26,162 nucleotides of DNA from DATAEK01 sp036258055 (GTDB lineage: Bacteria; Acidobacteriota; Vicinamibacteria; Vicinamibacterales; 2-12-FULL-66-21): NCBI GenBank assembly GCA_036258055.1, contig DATAEK010000045.1:1-26162 (forward strand), in the 5' to 3' direction. Shown here piece by piece: positions 16,657 to 24,196 of this stretch. The notes under the pieces are model-generated. The model did no database searches, was not told where the DNA came from, and worked only from the letters and a program-made list of their open reading frames with translations. Each line of letters opens with the position of its first letter. Position 1 is the stretch's first letter. A program made the position numbers and the translations under genes.

Positions 16657-17874
16657 ATGCAGGTCTCGGATGTCGTGATTGTGGGGGCTGCCCGCACGCC
16701 GATTGGGCGCTACGGAGGATCGTTTCGCAACGTTCACCCGGCCGAGCTTGGTGCATTCGCCACCCGTGCCGCGCTCGAGCGCGCCAGGGTTTCTCCAGAC
16801 CTGGTTGACGAGGTGCTGGTCGGGCACGGACGGCAGGCGGGATCGGGTCCCAACACGGCGCGCCAGGTCGTACGACGTTCAGGACTTCCGGATTCGGTGA
16901 CGGCGCACACGATCAACAAGGCCTGCGCTTCGAGCATGCAGGCCGTCGTCGACGCTGCGCGATCGATCATCATCGGCGATGCCTCGGTCGTCGTGGCCGG
17001 TGGCGTCGAGTCCATGAGCCGCATGCCATATCTCGTCGACTCCGAGGACGCGCGGTGGGGACATCGCATGGGCCATTTCGTCCTCGTCGACGCGATGTAC
17101 CGGGACGGATTCACCTGTTCGCTCTGCGGCATGATCATGGGAGAAACCGCAGAGGTTCTGGGAAGGCAGTACGGAATCACTCGCCAGGCCTCCGACGCCT
17201 ACGCGCTCGAGACCCAGCGCCGCGCCGCGCAGGCAATTGCGGCGGGGCGTTTCCGCGACGAGATCACACCAGTAACCATCCGGGACGCAAAGGGCAAAGC
17301 GACCGTCGTCGAGGGCGACGAGCATCCGCGGGCGGACACGACGCTCGAAGGGCTGGCGAAGCTCACCCCGGTCTTCGGGATGGTCGAAGGGGCGCCTGGC
17401 ATCATTACCGCCGGCACCTCGTCGGGCATCACCGACGGCGCGGCTGCGGTCGTCGTGACGAGCGCCGCGAAGGCGGCCGAGATCGGCGCGCGTCCCATGG
17501 CAAGACTTCTTGGCTGGGCGTCAGCGGGTGTCGATCCGCGGATCATGGGAATCGGTCCGGTGCCGGCGATCCGGAAGCTCTTTGCCCGCACCGGTCTGAG
17601 CATGTCCGACTTCGATCTGGTGGAGCTGAACGAGGCGTTCGCGCCTCAGGTGTTGGCCGTGCTCAAGGACGAGCCCATCCCGCTCGAGAAGCTGAACGTG
17701 AACGGCGGCGCCATCGCACTCGGCCATCCGATCGGCGCGACCGGCGTTCGGATTATCGTGACGCTGCTCTACGAGATGCAGCGCCGGAACGCCCGCCGGG
17801 GCCTCGCGACGCTCTGCGTGAGCGGAGGCCTCGGGATGGCGTTGGCGGTCGAAAGATACGAGTCGGCATCGTAG
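16657..17874 (+). CDS. Thiolase (acetyl-CoA C-acyltransferase), first copy
   Basis: This 405-residue protein is a complete thiolase. It has the nucleophile Cys90 in INKACASSMQAV, GGVESMSRMPY, NEAFAPQ, His357 in GGAIALGHPIGATG and Cys387 in CVSGGLG. Thiolases either condense two acyl-CoAs or cleave 3-ketoacyl-CoA with CoA; the direction is not encoded in the motifs. A CSLC pair near 155 lies in the cap loop just before GMIMGETAE, a spot where the second thiolase has HCGC. It is the first gene of a four-gene operon (gaps of 15, 12 and 35 bases) with a dehydrogenase, another thiolase and a 3-hydroxyacyl-CoA dehydrogenase. That context suggests fatty acid or butanoyl-CoA metabolism in the cytoplasm. 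Confidence 0.92.
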   Translation: MQVSDVVIVGAARTPIGRYGGSFRNVHPAELGAFATRAALERARVSPDLVDEVLVGHGRQAGSGPNTARQVVRRSGLPDSVTAHTINKACASSMQAVVDAARSIIIGDASVVVAGGVESMSRMPYLVDSEDARWGHRMGHFVLVDAMYRDGFTCSLCGMIMGETAEVLGRQYGITRQASDAYALETQRRAAQAIAAGRFRDEITPVTIRDAKGKATVVEGDEHPRADTTLEGLAKLTPVFGMVEGAPGIITAGTSSGITDGAAAVVVTSAAKAAEIGARPMARLLGWASAGVDPRIMGIGPVPAIRKLFARTGLSMSDFDLVELNEAFAPQVLAVLKDEPIPLEKLNVNGGAIALGHPIGATGVRIIVTLLYEMQRRNARRGLATLCVSGGLGMALAVERYESAS

Positions 17875-17889
17875 GCACCCACGGGCATC

Positions 17890-18945
17890 ATGCGCTTTGC
17901 GATCATTCCCGGCGACGGCATCGGCAAGGAAGTGACGGCTGAGGCCGTCAAGGTGCTGACCGCGGTCGGCGAACGCTTCGGGCGCTCGTTCGAACTCGAG
18001 CAGCTGCCGTGGAGCGCCGATTACTATCTGCAGTCGGGCATCACCATCCCGCCGAACGGCTACGATCTGCTCCGCGAGTTCAATGCGATTTTCATCGGGG
18101 CGCTCGGCGATCCGCGGGTTCCGGACAACCGCCACGCGCGCGACATTCTGCTCGGCACCCGCTTCGAGCTGGACCTCTTCGTCAATTACCGGCCCGTGAA
18201 GCTCCTCGACGAGCGGCTGTGTCCGCTGAAGGGACGCGGCCCGAACGACGTGAACTTCACCGTCTTCCGCGAGAACACCGAAGGGCTCTACGTCAGCGTC
18301 GGCGGACGGTTCAAGGCGGGCACGGAAGACGAGATTGCCATTCAGGAAGAACTCAACACCTGGAAGGGTGTCCATCGGATCGTCAGGCACGCGTTCGACT
18401 TCGCGAAGGCACGCGGCCTGACAAAGGTATGCATGGCGGACAAGAGCAACGCCATGCAGCAGGGGCATGCGCTCTGGCAGCGCGTGTTCCACGAGCTGGC
18501 CCCCCAGTATCCCGGGATCGACGCGACCCACTACTACATCGACGCGCTGGTGATGTACATGGTCCTCGATCCCGGTCAGTTTCAGGTGATCGTCACCAAT
18601 AACCTGTTCGGCGACATCATCACGGATCTTGGCGCGGCATTTCAGGGCGGACTGGGCATGGCGGCATCGGGGAACATTCACCCGGGCCGTACGTCGATGT
18701 TCGAGCCCGTTCATGGATCGGCGCCGAAGTTTGCCGGAAAAAACCTCGCGAATCCCATCGGCGCGATCGCGTCGGCCGGACTGATGCTCGAGACGCTGGG
18801 GCTCGAGGACGAAGCGCGGGCGATTGATGCCGCGGTCCTGCGCGCGGTACGCGGTGGGCACGTCACGCAGGACATCGCCGGCCGGCTCGGCACGCGTGAG
18901 GCGGGTGATGCGATTGCGGCAGGGATTCGCACAAATGGCTCGTGA
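17890..18945 (+). CDS. Isocitrate/isopropylmalate dehydrogenase-family decarboxylating dehydrogenase
   Basis: This 351-residue protein covers the full family. It has IPGDGIGKEV (6-15), the substrate arginines Arg91 (GTRFELDLF) and Arg101 (NYRPVKLL), Arg127 in FRENTEGLY with Tyr134, Lys185 in DKSNAM, Asp218 (YIDAL), Asp242 and Asp246 (GDIITDLG) and the nucleotide loop EPVHGSAPKFAGK (272-284). The family oxidises and decarboxylates 2-R-malates such as 3-isopropylmalate, isocitrate, homoisocitrate or tartrate. The substrate cannot be fixed from sequence. No leu genes are nearby; the neighbours are thiolases, which argues against a simple leucine role. Lys280-Phe281 replace the Asp-Ile of typical NAD-dependent isopropylmalate dehydrogenases and resemble the Lys-Tyr of NADP isocitrate dehydrogenase. 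The ATG at 17890 lies 15 bases after the first thiolase. Confidence 0.88.
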   Translation: MRFAIIPGDGIGKEVTAEAVKVLTAVGERFGRSFELEQLPWSADYYLQSGITIPPNGYDLLREFNAIFIGALGDPRVPDNRHARDILLGTRFELDLFVNYRPVKLLDERLCPLKGRGPNDVNFTVFRENTEGLYVSVGGRFKAGTEDEIAIQEELNTWKGVHRIVRHAFDFAKARGLTKVCMADKSNAMQQGHALWQRVFHELAPQYPGIDATHYYIDALVMYMVLDPGQFQVIVTNNLFGDIITDLGAAFQGGLGMAASGNIHPGRTSMFEPVHGSAPKFAGKNLANPIGAIASAGLMLETLGLEDEARAIDAAVLRAVRGGHVTQDIAGRLGTREAGDAIAAGIRTNGS

Positions 18946-18957
18946 GAGAGAGGATCG

Positions 18958-20139
18958 ATGACGAAAGAGATCTACATATTGGGCGGCGCGCGCACGCCGA
19001 TGGCGGAGTATGCGGGGAAACTGAAGGATCTGTCCGCGCTCGAGCTCGGGGCGATTGCCGCGCGTGCCGCGATGGAACGCACCAGCGTGAAGCCGGAAAT
19101 GATCGATCACGTCGTCTTCGGCAACGTCCTGCAAACGAGCGCTGACGCGGTGTACGGCGCGCGTCACGTCGGGTTGAAAGCCGGTGTGCCCATCGAAGTT
19201 CCGGCGCTGACGGTGAACCGGCTGTGCGGCTCGGGGATCCAGGCCGCCGTCAGCGGCGGTCAGATGATTCTCCTCGACGAAGCCGACGTCGTTCTGACCG
19301 GGGGAATGGAAAGCATGACCCAGGCGCCGCACGTCATCCGCGGCCTGCGCAGCGGGCTGCGACTCGGCCAGGGTCAGCTCGAGGACACCCTCTGGTCGGC
19401 TCTCCTCGATACGCACTGCGGATGCACGATGGCGGGAACCGCTGAGAACTGCGCCACGAAGTACGGCGTCACCCGCGAAGCGCAGGATCGGTACGCTCTT
19501 CGGAGCCAGCAACTCGCCGACAAGGCGTGGAAAGCGGGCCGTCTGAAGGAAGAAGTCGTTCCGGTCGAGATCAAGAGCCGGAAAGGCGTCGAGGTTTTCG
19601 CGCAGGACGATCACCTGCGTTCGGATACGACGATGGAGGTGCTGGAAAAACTGCCGGCTGCGTTCAGCAAGAACGGATGCGTTACTGCAGGAAACGCATC
19701 GGGTATCGTCGACGGCGGCGCGGCGCTCCTGCTCGCCTCCGAAAAGGGCGTCAAGGAGTACGGGCTCGCGCCTGTTGCCCGGCTCGCACACTGGGCCGTC
19801 GTCGGTGTCGAGCCGTCGCTGATGGGCATGGGCCCGGCGCCGGCGACGCGAATGGTCCTGGACAAGGCGGGCCTGGATCTGAAGGACATCGATCTCATCG
19901 AGGTCAACGAGGCCTTCGCGGCGCAGTATCTGGCGGTCGAGAAAGAGCTCGGACTCGATCGCGAGAAGGTCAACGTAAACGGCGGCGCAATCGCGCTCGG
20001 TCACCCGCTCGGGATGACCGGTACGCGGATTCTACTGTCGCTCATCCTCGAGCTGCGGCGCCGTGGCCTCAAGCGTGGACTGGCGACCGCGTGTATTGGT
20101 GGGGGCCAAGGCATCGCGGCCATCGTGGAAACGTTGTAA
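18958..20139 (+). CDS. Thiolase (acetyl-CoA C-acetyltransferase), second copy
   Basis: This 393-residue thiolase has Cys90 in VNRLCGSGIQAA, GGMESMTQAPHVIRG, NEAFAAQYLAVEKELG, His349 in GGAIALGHPLGMTG and Cys379 in ACIGGGQG. The spacing matches biosynthetic-type acetoacetyl-CoA thiolases. It is only a distant paralogue of the thiolase two genes upstream, with different residues in the substrate-binding loops, so the pair probably handles different chain lengths or directions. GAGAGAGG (18944-18951) serves as the ribosome site 6 bases before ATG 18958. Together with the 3-hydroxyacyl-CoA dehydrogenase 35 bases downstream it can carry out the acetyl-CoA to 3-hydroxybutyryl-CoA steps or the reverse. 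Confidence 0.93.
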   Translation: MTKEIYILGGARTPMAEYAGKLKDLSALELGAIAARAAMERTSVKPEMIDHVVFGNVLQTSADAVYGARHVGLKAGVPIEVPALTVNRLCGSGIQAAVSGGQMILLDEADVVLTGGMESMTQAPHVIRGLRSGLRLGQGQLEDTLWSALLDTHCGCTMAGTAENCATKYGVTREAQDRYALRSQQLADKAWKAGRLKEEVVPVEIKSRKGVEVFAQDDHLRSDTTMEVLEKLPAAFSKNGCVTAGNASGIVDGGAALLLASEKGVKEYGLAPVARLAHWAVVGVEPSLMGMGPAPATRMVLDKAGLDLKDIDLIEVNEAFAAQYLAVEKELGLDREKVNVNGGAIALGHPLGMTGTRILLSLILELRRRGLKRGLATACIGGGQGIAAIVETL

Positions 20140-20174
20140 CGAGCCACGGGCCGGTTTACTCATAGGAGAGCAGC

Positions 20175-21029
20175 GTGAGCAGTGAGGTCAAGACCGTAGG
20201 CGTCCTCGGATGCGGGCTGATGGGCGCGGGGATCGCGCAGGTGTCAGCCACGGCAGGCTACAAAACGATCGTTCGCGAAGTCGAGGAGCCGTTCCTGAAC
20301 AAAGGCCTGGGCCGAATTCAGAAATTCCTGTCGGACGGTGTCGAAAAGGGCAAGGTCACGCCGGAGGCGAAGGAGAAAACGCTCGCCAACCTGTCGGGGA
20401 CCACGAAGCTCGACGATCTCGCCGGCTGCGATCTCATCATCGAGGCGATCATCGAGAACGTCGCCGAGAAAGCGCAGGCGTTCGCCGCGCTCGACGCCGT
20501 CGTGACGGACCACACGATCTTCTGCTCCAACACGTCGTCGCTGTGCATCACCGAGCTCGCCGCGAAGACGAAGCGGCCTGATCGGTTCGCCGGGCTGCAC
20601 TTCTTCAACCCGGTTCCGATCATGAAGCTGGTCGAGGTCATTCGCGCGTTGACGACCAGCGAGGAGACCTATCAGCGAGTGTTCGGCTTCGCGCAGTCGC
20701 TTGGAAAGGAGCCGATTACCGCGCCCGACAAGCCCGGCTTCATCGTCAACCGTCTCCTGGTCCCGTACCTGCTCGATGCGATCCGGTCGTACGAGCACGG
20801 TCTCGGCACCATTGAGGACATCGACAAGGGAATGAAGCTCGGCTGCGGCTATCCGATGGGTCCGTTTACGCTGCTGGATTTCGTCGGGCTCGACACGACC
20901 TACTACATCGCTAACATCATGTTCGACGAGTATCGCGAGCCCGCCTACGCGCCGCCGCCGCTGCTGAAGCGAATGGTCCTGGCTGGAAGGCTTGGCAAGA
21001 AGAGCGGACAGGGGTTCTATAAGTACTGA
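20175..21029 (+). CDS. hbd: 3-hydroxyacyl-CoA (3-hydroxybutyryl-CoA) dehydrogenase
   Basis: This 284-residue single-function enzyme has the size of Hbd/PaaH-type dehydrogenases. The Rossmann motif is GVLGCGLMGAGIAQ (9-22). The catalytic residues are visible as Ser121 in CSNTSSL, His142 in GLHFFNPVP, Glu154 in LVEV and Asn192 in GFIVNRLL, followed by the C-terminal dimerisation domain (GLGTIEDIDKGMKLGCGYPMGPF onward). It interconverts 3-hydroxyacyl-CoA and 3-ketoacyl-CoA with NAD(P). The start is GTG 20175, with AGGAGAG (20164-20170) 4 bases before it. It is the last gene of the operon and a bidirectional hairpin follows. No enoyl-CoA hydratase or acyl-CoA dehydrogenase is in the window, so the pathway is incomplete here. 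Confidence 0.92.
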   Translation: MSSEVKTVGVLGCGLMGAGIAQVSATAGYKTIVREVEEPFLNKGLGRIQKFLSDGVEKGKVTPEAKEKTLANLSGTTKLDDLAGCDLIIEAIIENVAEKAQAFAALDAVVTDHTIFCSNTSSLCITELAAKTKRPDRFAGLHFFNPVPIMKLVEVIRALTTSEETYQRVFGFAQSLGKEPITAPDKPGFIVNRLLVPYLLDAIRSYEHGLGTIEDIDKGMKLGCGYPMGPFTLLDFVGLDTTYYIANIMFDEYREPAYAPPPLLKRMVLAGRLGKKSGQGFYKY

Positions 21030-21059
21030 TAAGCCAAGGCGCAAGGAGCACCAAAGGGA

Positions 21060-21090
21060 GGGCGGGCCGGTCGAACCGGTCCGCCCCCTT
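21060..21090. terminator. Bidirectional terminator between the acyl-CoA operon and the TonB receptor gene
   Basis: GGGCGGGCCGGT (21060-21071) pairs with ACCGGTCCGCCC (21075-21086) over 12 base pairs with one G-T pair and a CGA loop. It lies between convergent stops at 21029 and 21105. The flanking T-tracts are short on both strands (CCTTCGTT on plus; CCCTTTGG on minus), so termination is likely but not textbook. Confidence 0.6.
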
Positions 21091-21104
21091 CGTTGGGTGT
21101 CTCT

Positions 21105-24029
21105 CTACTGTCCGAACTTGTAGCTGACGTTGAAACGGATGATCCGCGGTCCGAGCACGCCGATCGGCGAGTTGAACTGCGCGATCCGGACCGTCGTGTT
21201 GTTCGTGAAATCCGTGACGTTCACCGTGCCCGTGGTCGTGCGGACGTTGAACACGGCGTTGCTGTTGAACAGGTTGTAGACGTCCATGTCGGCTTCGAAC
21301 TCGTGGACGCCGAAGCGAAAGATCTTGCCGACGCGAGTGTCCACGGTTCGAATCCACGGAAACTCGTACGATCCGCGGGGCTGTGCGTTGACGTTGAATC
21401 CGTTGACGTTCTGAGGAAGTCCTGTGACCGAGATCGTCCGCGTGTACGGCTGACCGGACGTCGCCCGCAGGTTGCCGCTGACCAGAATCTCGTAGGGCAG
21501 CATGTACGACCCCGTCAGCTTGAAGTTGTGCGCGCGATCGATCGACGACCGCCCGTTGATGTTGATGAAGGAGTTGGGCGACGTAATCGTCGTCGTGCCG
21601 TTGAGGGTCGTCCTCGAGTAGGTGTAACCGCCGAGGAGCTGCCACCGGTTGCTGTACCGCTTGCTCGCCGTGAACTCCACACCATGGTACTGCTGGTTTC
21701 CGCGGTCGTCGTTGGCCGGCCCGGTCAGGCTGGGCACGGTCGGCAGGTTTTCGCTGAAGACGGTCAGGGTCGTGTCGTCCGCAGTACCCGTGACGCCGTC
21801 CGGACCGGGATCCGGGAAGTTGACGGGCGTGTAGTAGTCGAACGGGATGTTCTGCTCGAGCGTCACGATCTGATCGTGTTCCGCACGCTGGATGTACGTG
21901 ACGCTCAGCCGCAGGTCCGGGATCAGCTGATGATCGACGCCTGCGGTGAACTCGTTGCGGTACGGCCGCTTCGTCAGGAGGAAGTGCTGCTTCAGCAGAT
22001 CGGCCGAGAGCGGCGCCGAGATCGCGCCGTTTGGCGCGCCCAGCTCGCTCGGCTGGAACACGAGGTCGCCGGTGTCGTTCCACACGAAGGTCTGACTCAC
22101 CAGACCGTTCGGGTTCACGCCGCCCGGCGTGCCGGTGCCAATCTGATCGTAGTAGCGTGCGATCGACGCCTTCACAGCCGTCTTGCCGTTGCCGAACACG
22201 TCGTAGATGAAGCTCGCACGTGGGCCGGTGTTGTGCCAGAGGGGCACGTCACGCACCTCCGGCAGGTTCCGCACCAGCGTGTAGGTGCCGAACCCCGAGT
22301 TGATGACGGTGCCTTCGGGGAAATACTGGCTGGCGGGATCGACCTGCGCCGGCAGCCAGCCTTCGACGCGCTCCCAGCGGAACGCGCCGGAGGCCGTGAT
22401 GCGCTTGTACGAATACGAGTCCTGCGCGTACAGCGAGGTGATCATCACCGCACGCTTCTGATGGAGCGGCGTGTTGAACAGCTGCACCGACACCGGTCCG
22501 GGGGGCGCACCGGTGCTCGACGGCTGGGTCCGGTACGTGTCGCGCACATCGTCATTGATCGCGAGATCGACGTCTTCCGGCGTGTACGTATTGTCGAAGC
22601 CGGCGCGGATCTCGTGACGGCCGCCGAGCGCCTGCGGGATGTAGTACTGCCAGTTCGAGGAGATCTCGAGCCGGCGGCGGTCCATGATCTGCTGAATCGT
22701 GTTGGCGCGCGTGCGGATGTTCGTCGACTGATCCAGCAGCGTCTGGAAATCGGTCTTGAGGTTCAGCGGGAAGTTGATGCTGTTGTAGCTGACCCGCGTG
22801 TCGGCGAACATACGATCGCTGACGACCCAGTTCCACAGGCCCTGGTAGACCGCGAGGATGTCGTGCTCGTGCCAGACCGACTGCGGATCCTGCGTGCCGT
22901 TCGATCCATCGGCCCCGCGGTTGATCTTGTCGTAAACCTGCCGGCTCACCGTCGCTTGAAGCCGGTGATTCGTGCTCAGCTGATAGGTCGGATCCGCGAA
23001 GATCGACGTGATGTTGGTCGTGTCCGGTTCCGGGGCGCCCGTCCAGGCGGGCGAAGGGAAGCCGGCGAAATGGACAGCCGTCCGCTGATCGTTGAGGGCC
23101 GCAAAGTAAAAGAGCTTGTTCTTCAGGATGGGACCGCCGCTATTGACGTTGAAGTTCTTGATGTAATCCACCGCGGAGGCGTTGGGCCGAAGGCCAGCTT
23201 GCTGCAGATCGCTATCGATGTTGTCCCACTGCGTGCTCTTGCCCTGATAGGTGTCGAGAACCTGCCCGCTAAAGCGGTTCGTCCCGCTCTTCGTAACCAT
23301 GTTGATGAACACACCGCCGGTCGGCACGGTGATGTCGTTGGCCCCGCTCGAAACCTGGATATCCTGGAACGAGCTGGGATCGTAGTAATACCCGGCAAAA
23401 CCAATCGCCGCAGGGTCGCCGACGTTGACGCCGTTGAGCATCTGCGTGTTCTGGCCGTTGCCGGTTCCGCGCGCGGTGATGCCGCGCTGCAGGCCGCCCT
23501 GGTTCCCACCGACGTCGGGCGTGTCCATCACGAGGCCTGGCACTTTGTACTCGATGATCGACCAGATGTCCCGGCCGCTCGGCGTGGTCTCGAGCAGCTT
23601 GGCGTCGAGGTGCACGTTGACGTTGGCTGAGGTCGTGTCGATCGTCGGCGACTCGGCCGCGACGATCACCGTCTCGGACATGTTGCCGACTTTCATCGTC
23701 AGATCTACCGGCGTCGTGTTGCCGACGCTGACGACGATGCCCTCGCGGCTGACGGTCTGGAACCCCTGGAGCTCCACTTTCACCGTGTAGGTTCCGGGTG
23801 GGAGCGACGGGAACCGGTAGGTTCCCAGTTCGTCGGTCACACCGGTCATGGTGGCGGACACGAGAACCGGGCTGCTGATGGTGACCGTGACGCCGGGCAC
23901 GACCGCGCCCTGGTCGTCGAGGCTCTTCACGAGAATGCTGCCCGTCTGCACCTGTGCGAGCGCCGGTGCGCTCGCAATGGCCACGACGGCTAGCATCCAG
24001 ACGAGCACGCTGACCCTTCGTCTGAACAT
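21105..24029 (-). CDS. TonB-dependent receptor with N-terminal carboxypeptidase-regulatory-like domain (Oar-like)
   Basis: From ATG 24029 the product has 974 residues. An AAGGAGAG ribosome site lies at 24034-24041; in-frame ATGs farther upstream lack one. Residues 1-26 are a signal peptide (MFRRR, hydrophobic core, APALAQ). Residues 29-110 are a beta-sandwich of the carboxypeptidase-regulatory-like type (GAVVPGVTVTISS, GTYRFPSLPPGTYTVKVELQGF). The plug follows (PSGRDIWSIIEYKVPGL, QMLNGVNVGDPA, TGGVFINMVTKSGTNRFSG), then a long beta-barrel with many aromatic-ended strands that closes RFNVSYKFGQ. Such receptors take up large substrates (peptides, glycans, chelates) with TonB energy. No SusD-like partner is adjacent, as is usual for this Acidobacteria group. 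The substrate is unknown. Confidence 0.93.
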   Translation of the reverse strand: MFRRRVSVLVWMLAVVAIASAPALAQVQTGSILVKSLDDQGAVVPGVTVTISSPVLVSATMTGVTDELGTYRFPSLPPGTYTVKVELQGFQTVSREGIVVSVGNTTPVDLTMKVGNMSETVIVAAESPTIDTTSANVNVHLDAKLLETTPSGRDIWSIIEYKVPGLVMDTPDVGGNQGGLQRGITARGTGNGQNTQMLNGVNVGDPAAIGFAGYYYDPSSFQDIQVSSGANDITVPTGGVFINMVTKSGTNRFSGQVLDTYQGKSTQWDNIDSDLQQAGLRPNASAVDYIKNFNVNSGGPILKNKLFYFAALNDQRTAVHFAGFPSPAWTGAPEPDTTNITSIFADPTYQLSTNHRLQATVSRQVYDKINRGADGSNGTQDPQSVWHEHDILAVYQGLWNWVVSDRMFADTRVSYNSINFPLNLKTDFQTLLDQSTNIRTRANTIQQIMDRRRLEISSNWQYYIPQALGGRHEIRAGFDNTYTPEDVDLAINDDVRDTYRTQPSSTGAPPGPVSVQLFNTPLHQKRAVMITSLYAQDSYSYKRITASGAFRWERVEGWLPAQVDPASQYFPEGTVINSGFGTYTLVRNLPEVRDVPLWHNTGPRASFIYDVFGNGKTAVKASIARYYDQIGTGTPGGVNPNGLVSQTFVWNDTGDLVFQPSELGAPNGAISAPLSADLLKQHFLLTKRPYRNEFTAGVDHQLIPDLRLSVTYIQRAEHDQIVTLEQNIPFDYYTPVNFPDPGPDGVTGTADDTTLTVFSENLPTVPSLTGPANDDRGNQQYHGVEFTASKRYSNRWQLLGGYTYSRTTLNGTTTITSPNSFININGRSSIDRAHNFKLTGSYMLPYEILVSGNLRATSGQPYTRTISVTGLPQNVNGFNVNAQPRGSYEFPWIRTVDTRVGKIFRFGVHEFEADMDVYNLFNSNAVFNVRTTTGTVNVTDFTNNTTVRIAQFNSPIGVLGPRIIRFNVSYKFGQ

Positions 24030-24095
24030 GATGCTCTCCTTCCGATGCATTGCACGACTCCTCACTCCCGACGTTTCCTGAGTTAGAACACCGGT

Positions 24096-24101
24096 TGTAT
24101 A
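24096..24101 (-). promoter_or_regulatory. Putative -10 element (TATACA, minus strand) of the TonB receptor gene
   Basis: TATACA on the minus strand lies about 67 bases upstream of the receptor ATG. A -35 is not clear. Two copies of GAGTATCC (minus strand; plus coordinates 24119-24126 and 24170-24177) lie upstream of it and could bind a regulator. Confidence 0.35.
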
Positions 24102-24118
24102 CCGACAGAATCCCAAAA

Positions 24119-24177
24119 GGATACTCTTGGGCTAAACAGCCGGCAAGCCCATGTATTGATTGGTCTTAGGGATACTC
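24119..24177 (-). repeat. Direct repeat pair GAGTATCC upstream of the TonB receptor gene
   Basis: Two identical 8-base copies (24119-24126 and 24170-24177) in the same orientation are 51 bases apart, close to five helical turns. The proximal copy is flanked by CCCAA and TTGGG (24112-24131), an inverted repeat. The region from 24030 to 24196 holds no gene. Confidence 0.35.
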
Positions 24178-24196
24178 CACGTGAGCTGGAGGAGGG

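Noticed and set aside
17521..20004. Minus-strand 827-codon open frame opposite the thiolase operon
   Set aside because: Covers three well-supported plus-strand enzymes and shows no domain of its own.
21093..23630. Plus-strand 845-codon open frame opposite the TonB receptor
   Set aside because: Val/Arg/Asp-rich shadow; the minus strand has signal peptide, plug and barrel features and a strong ribosome site.
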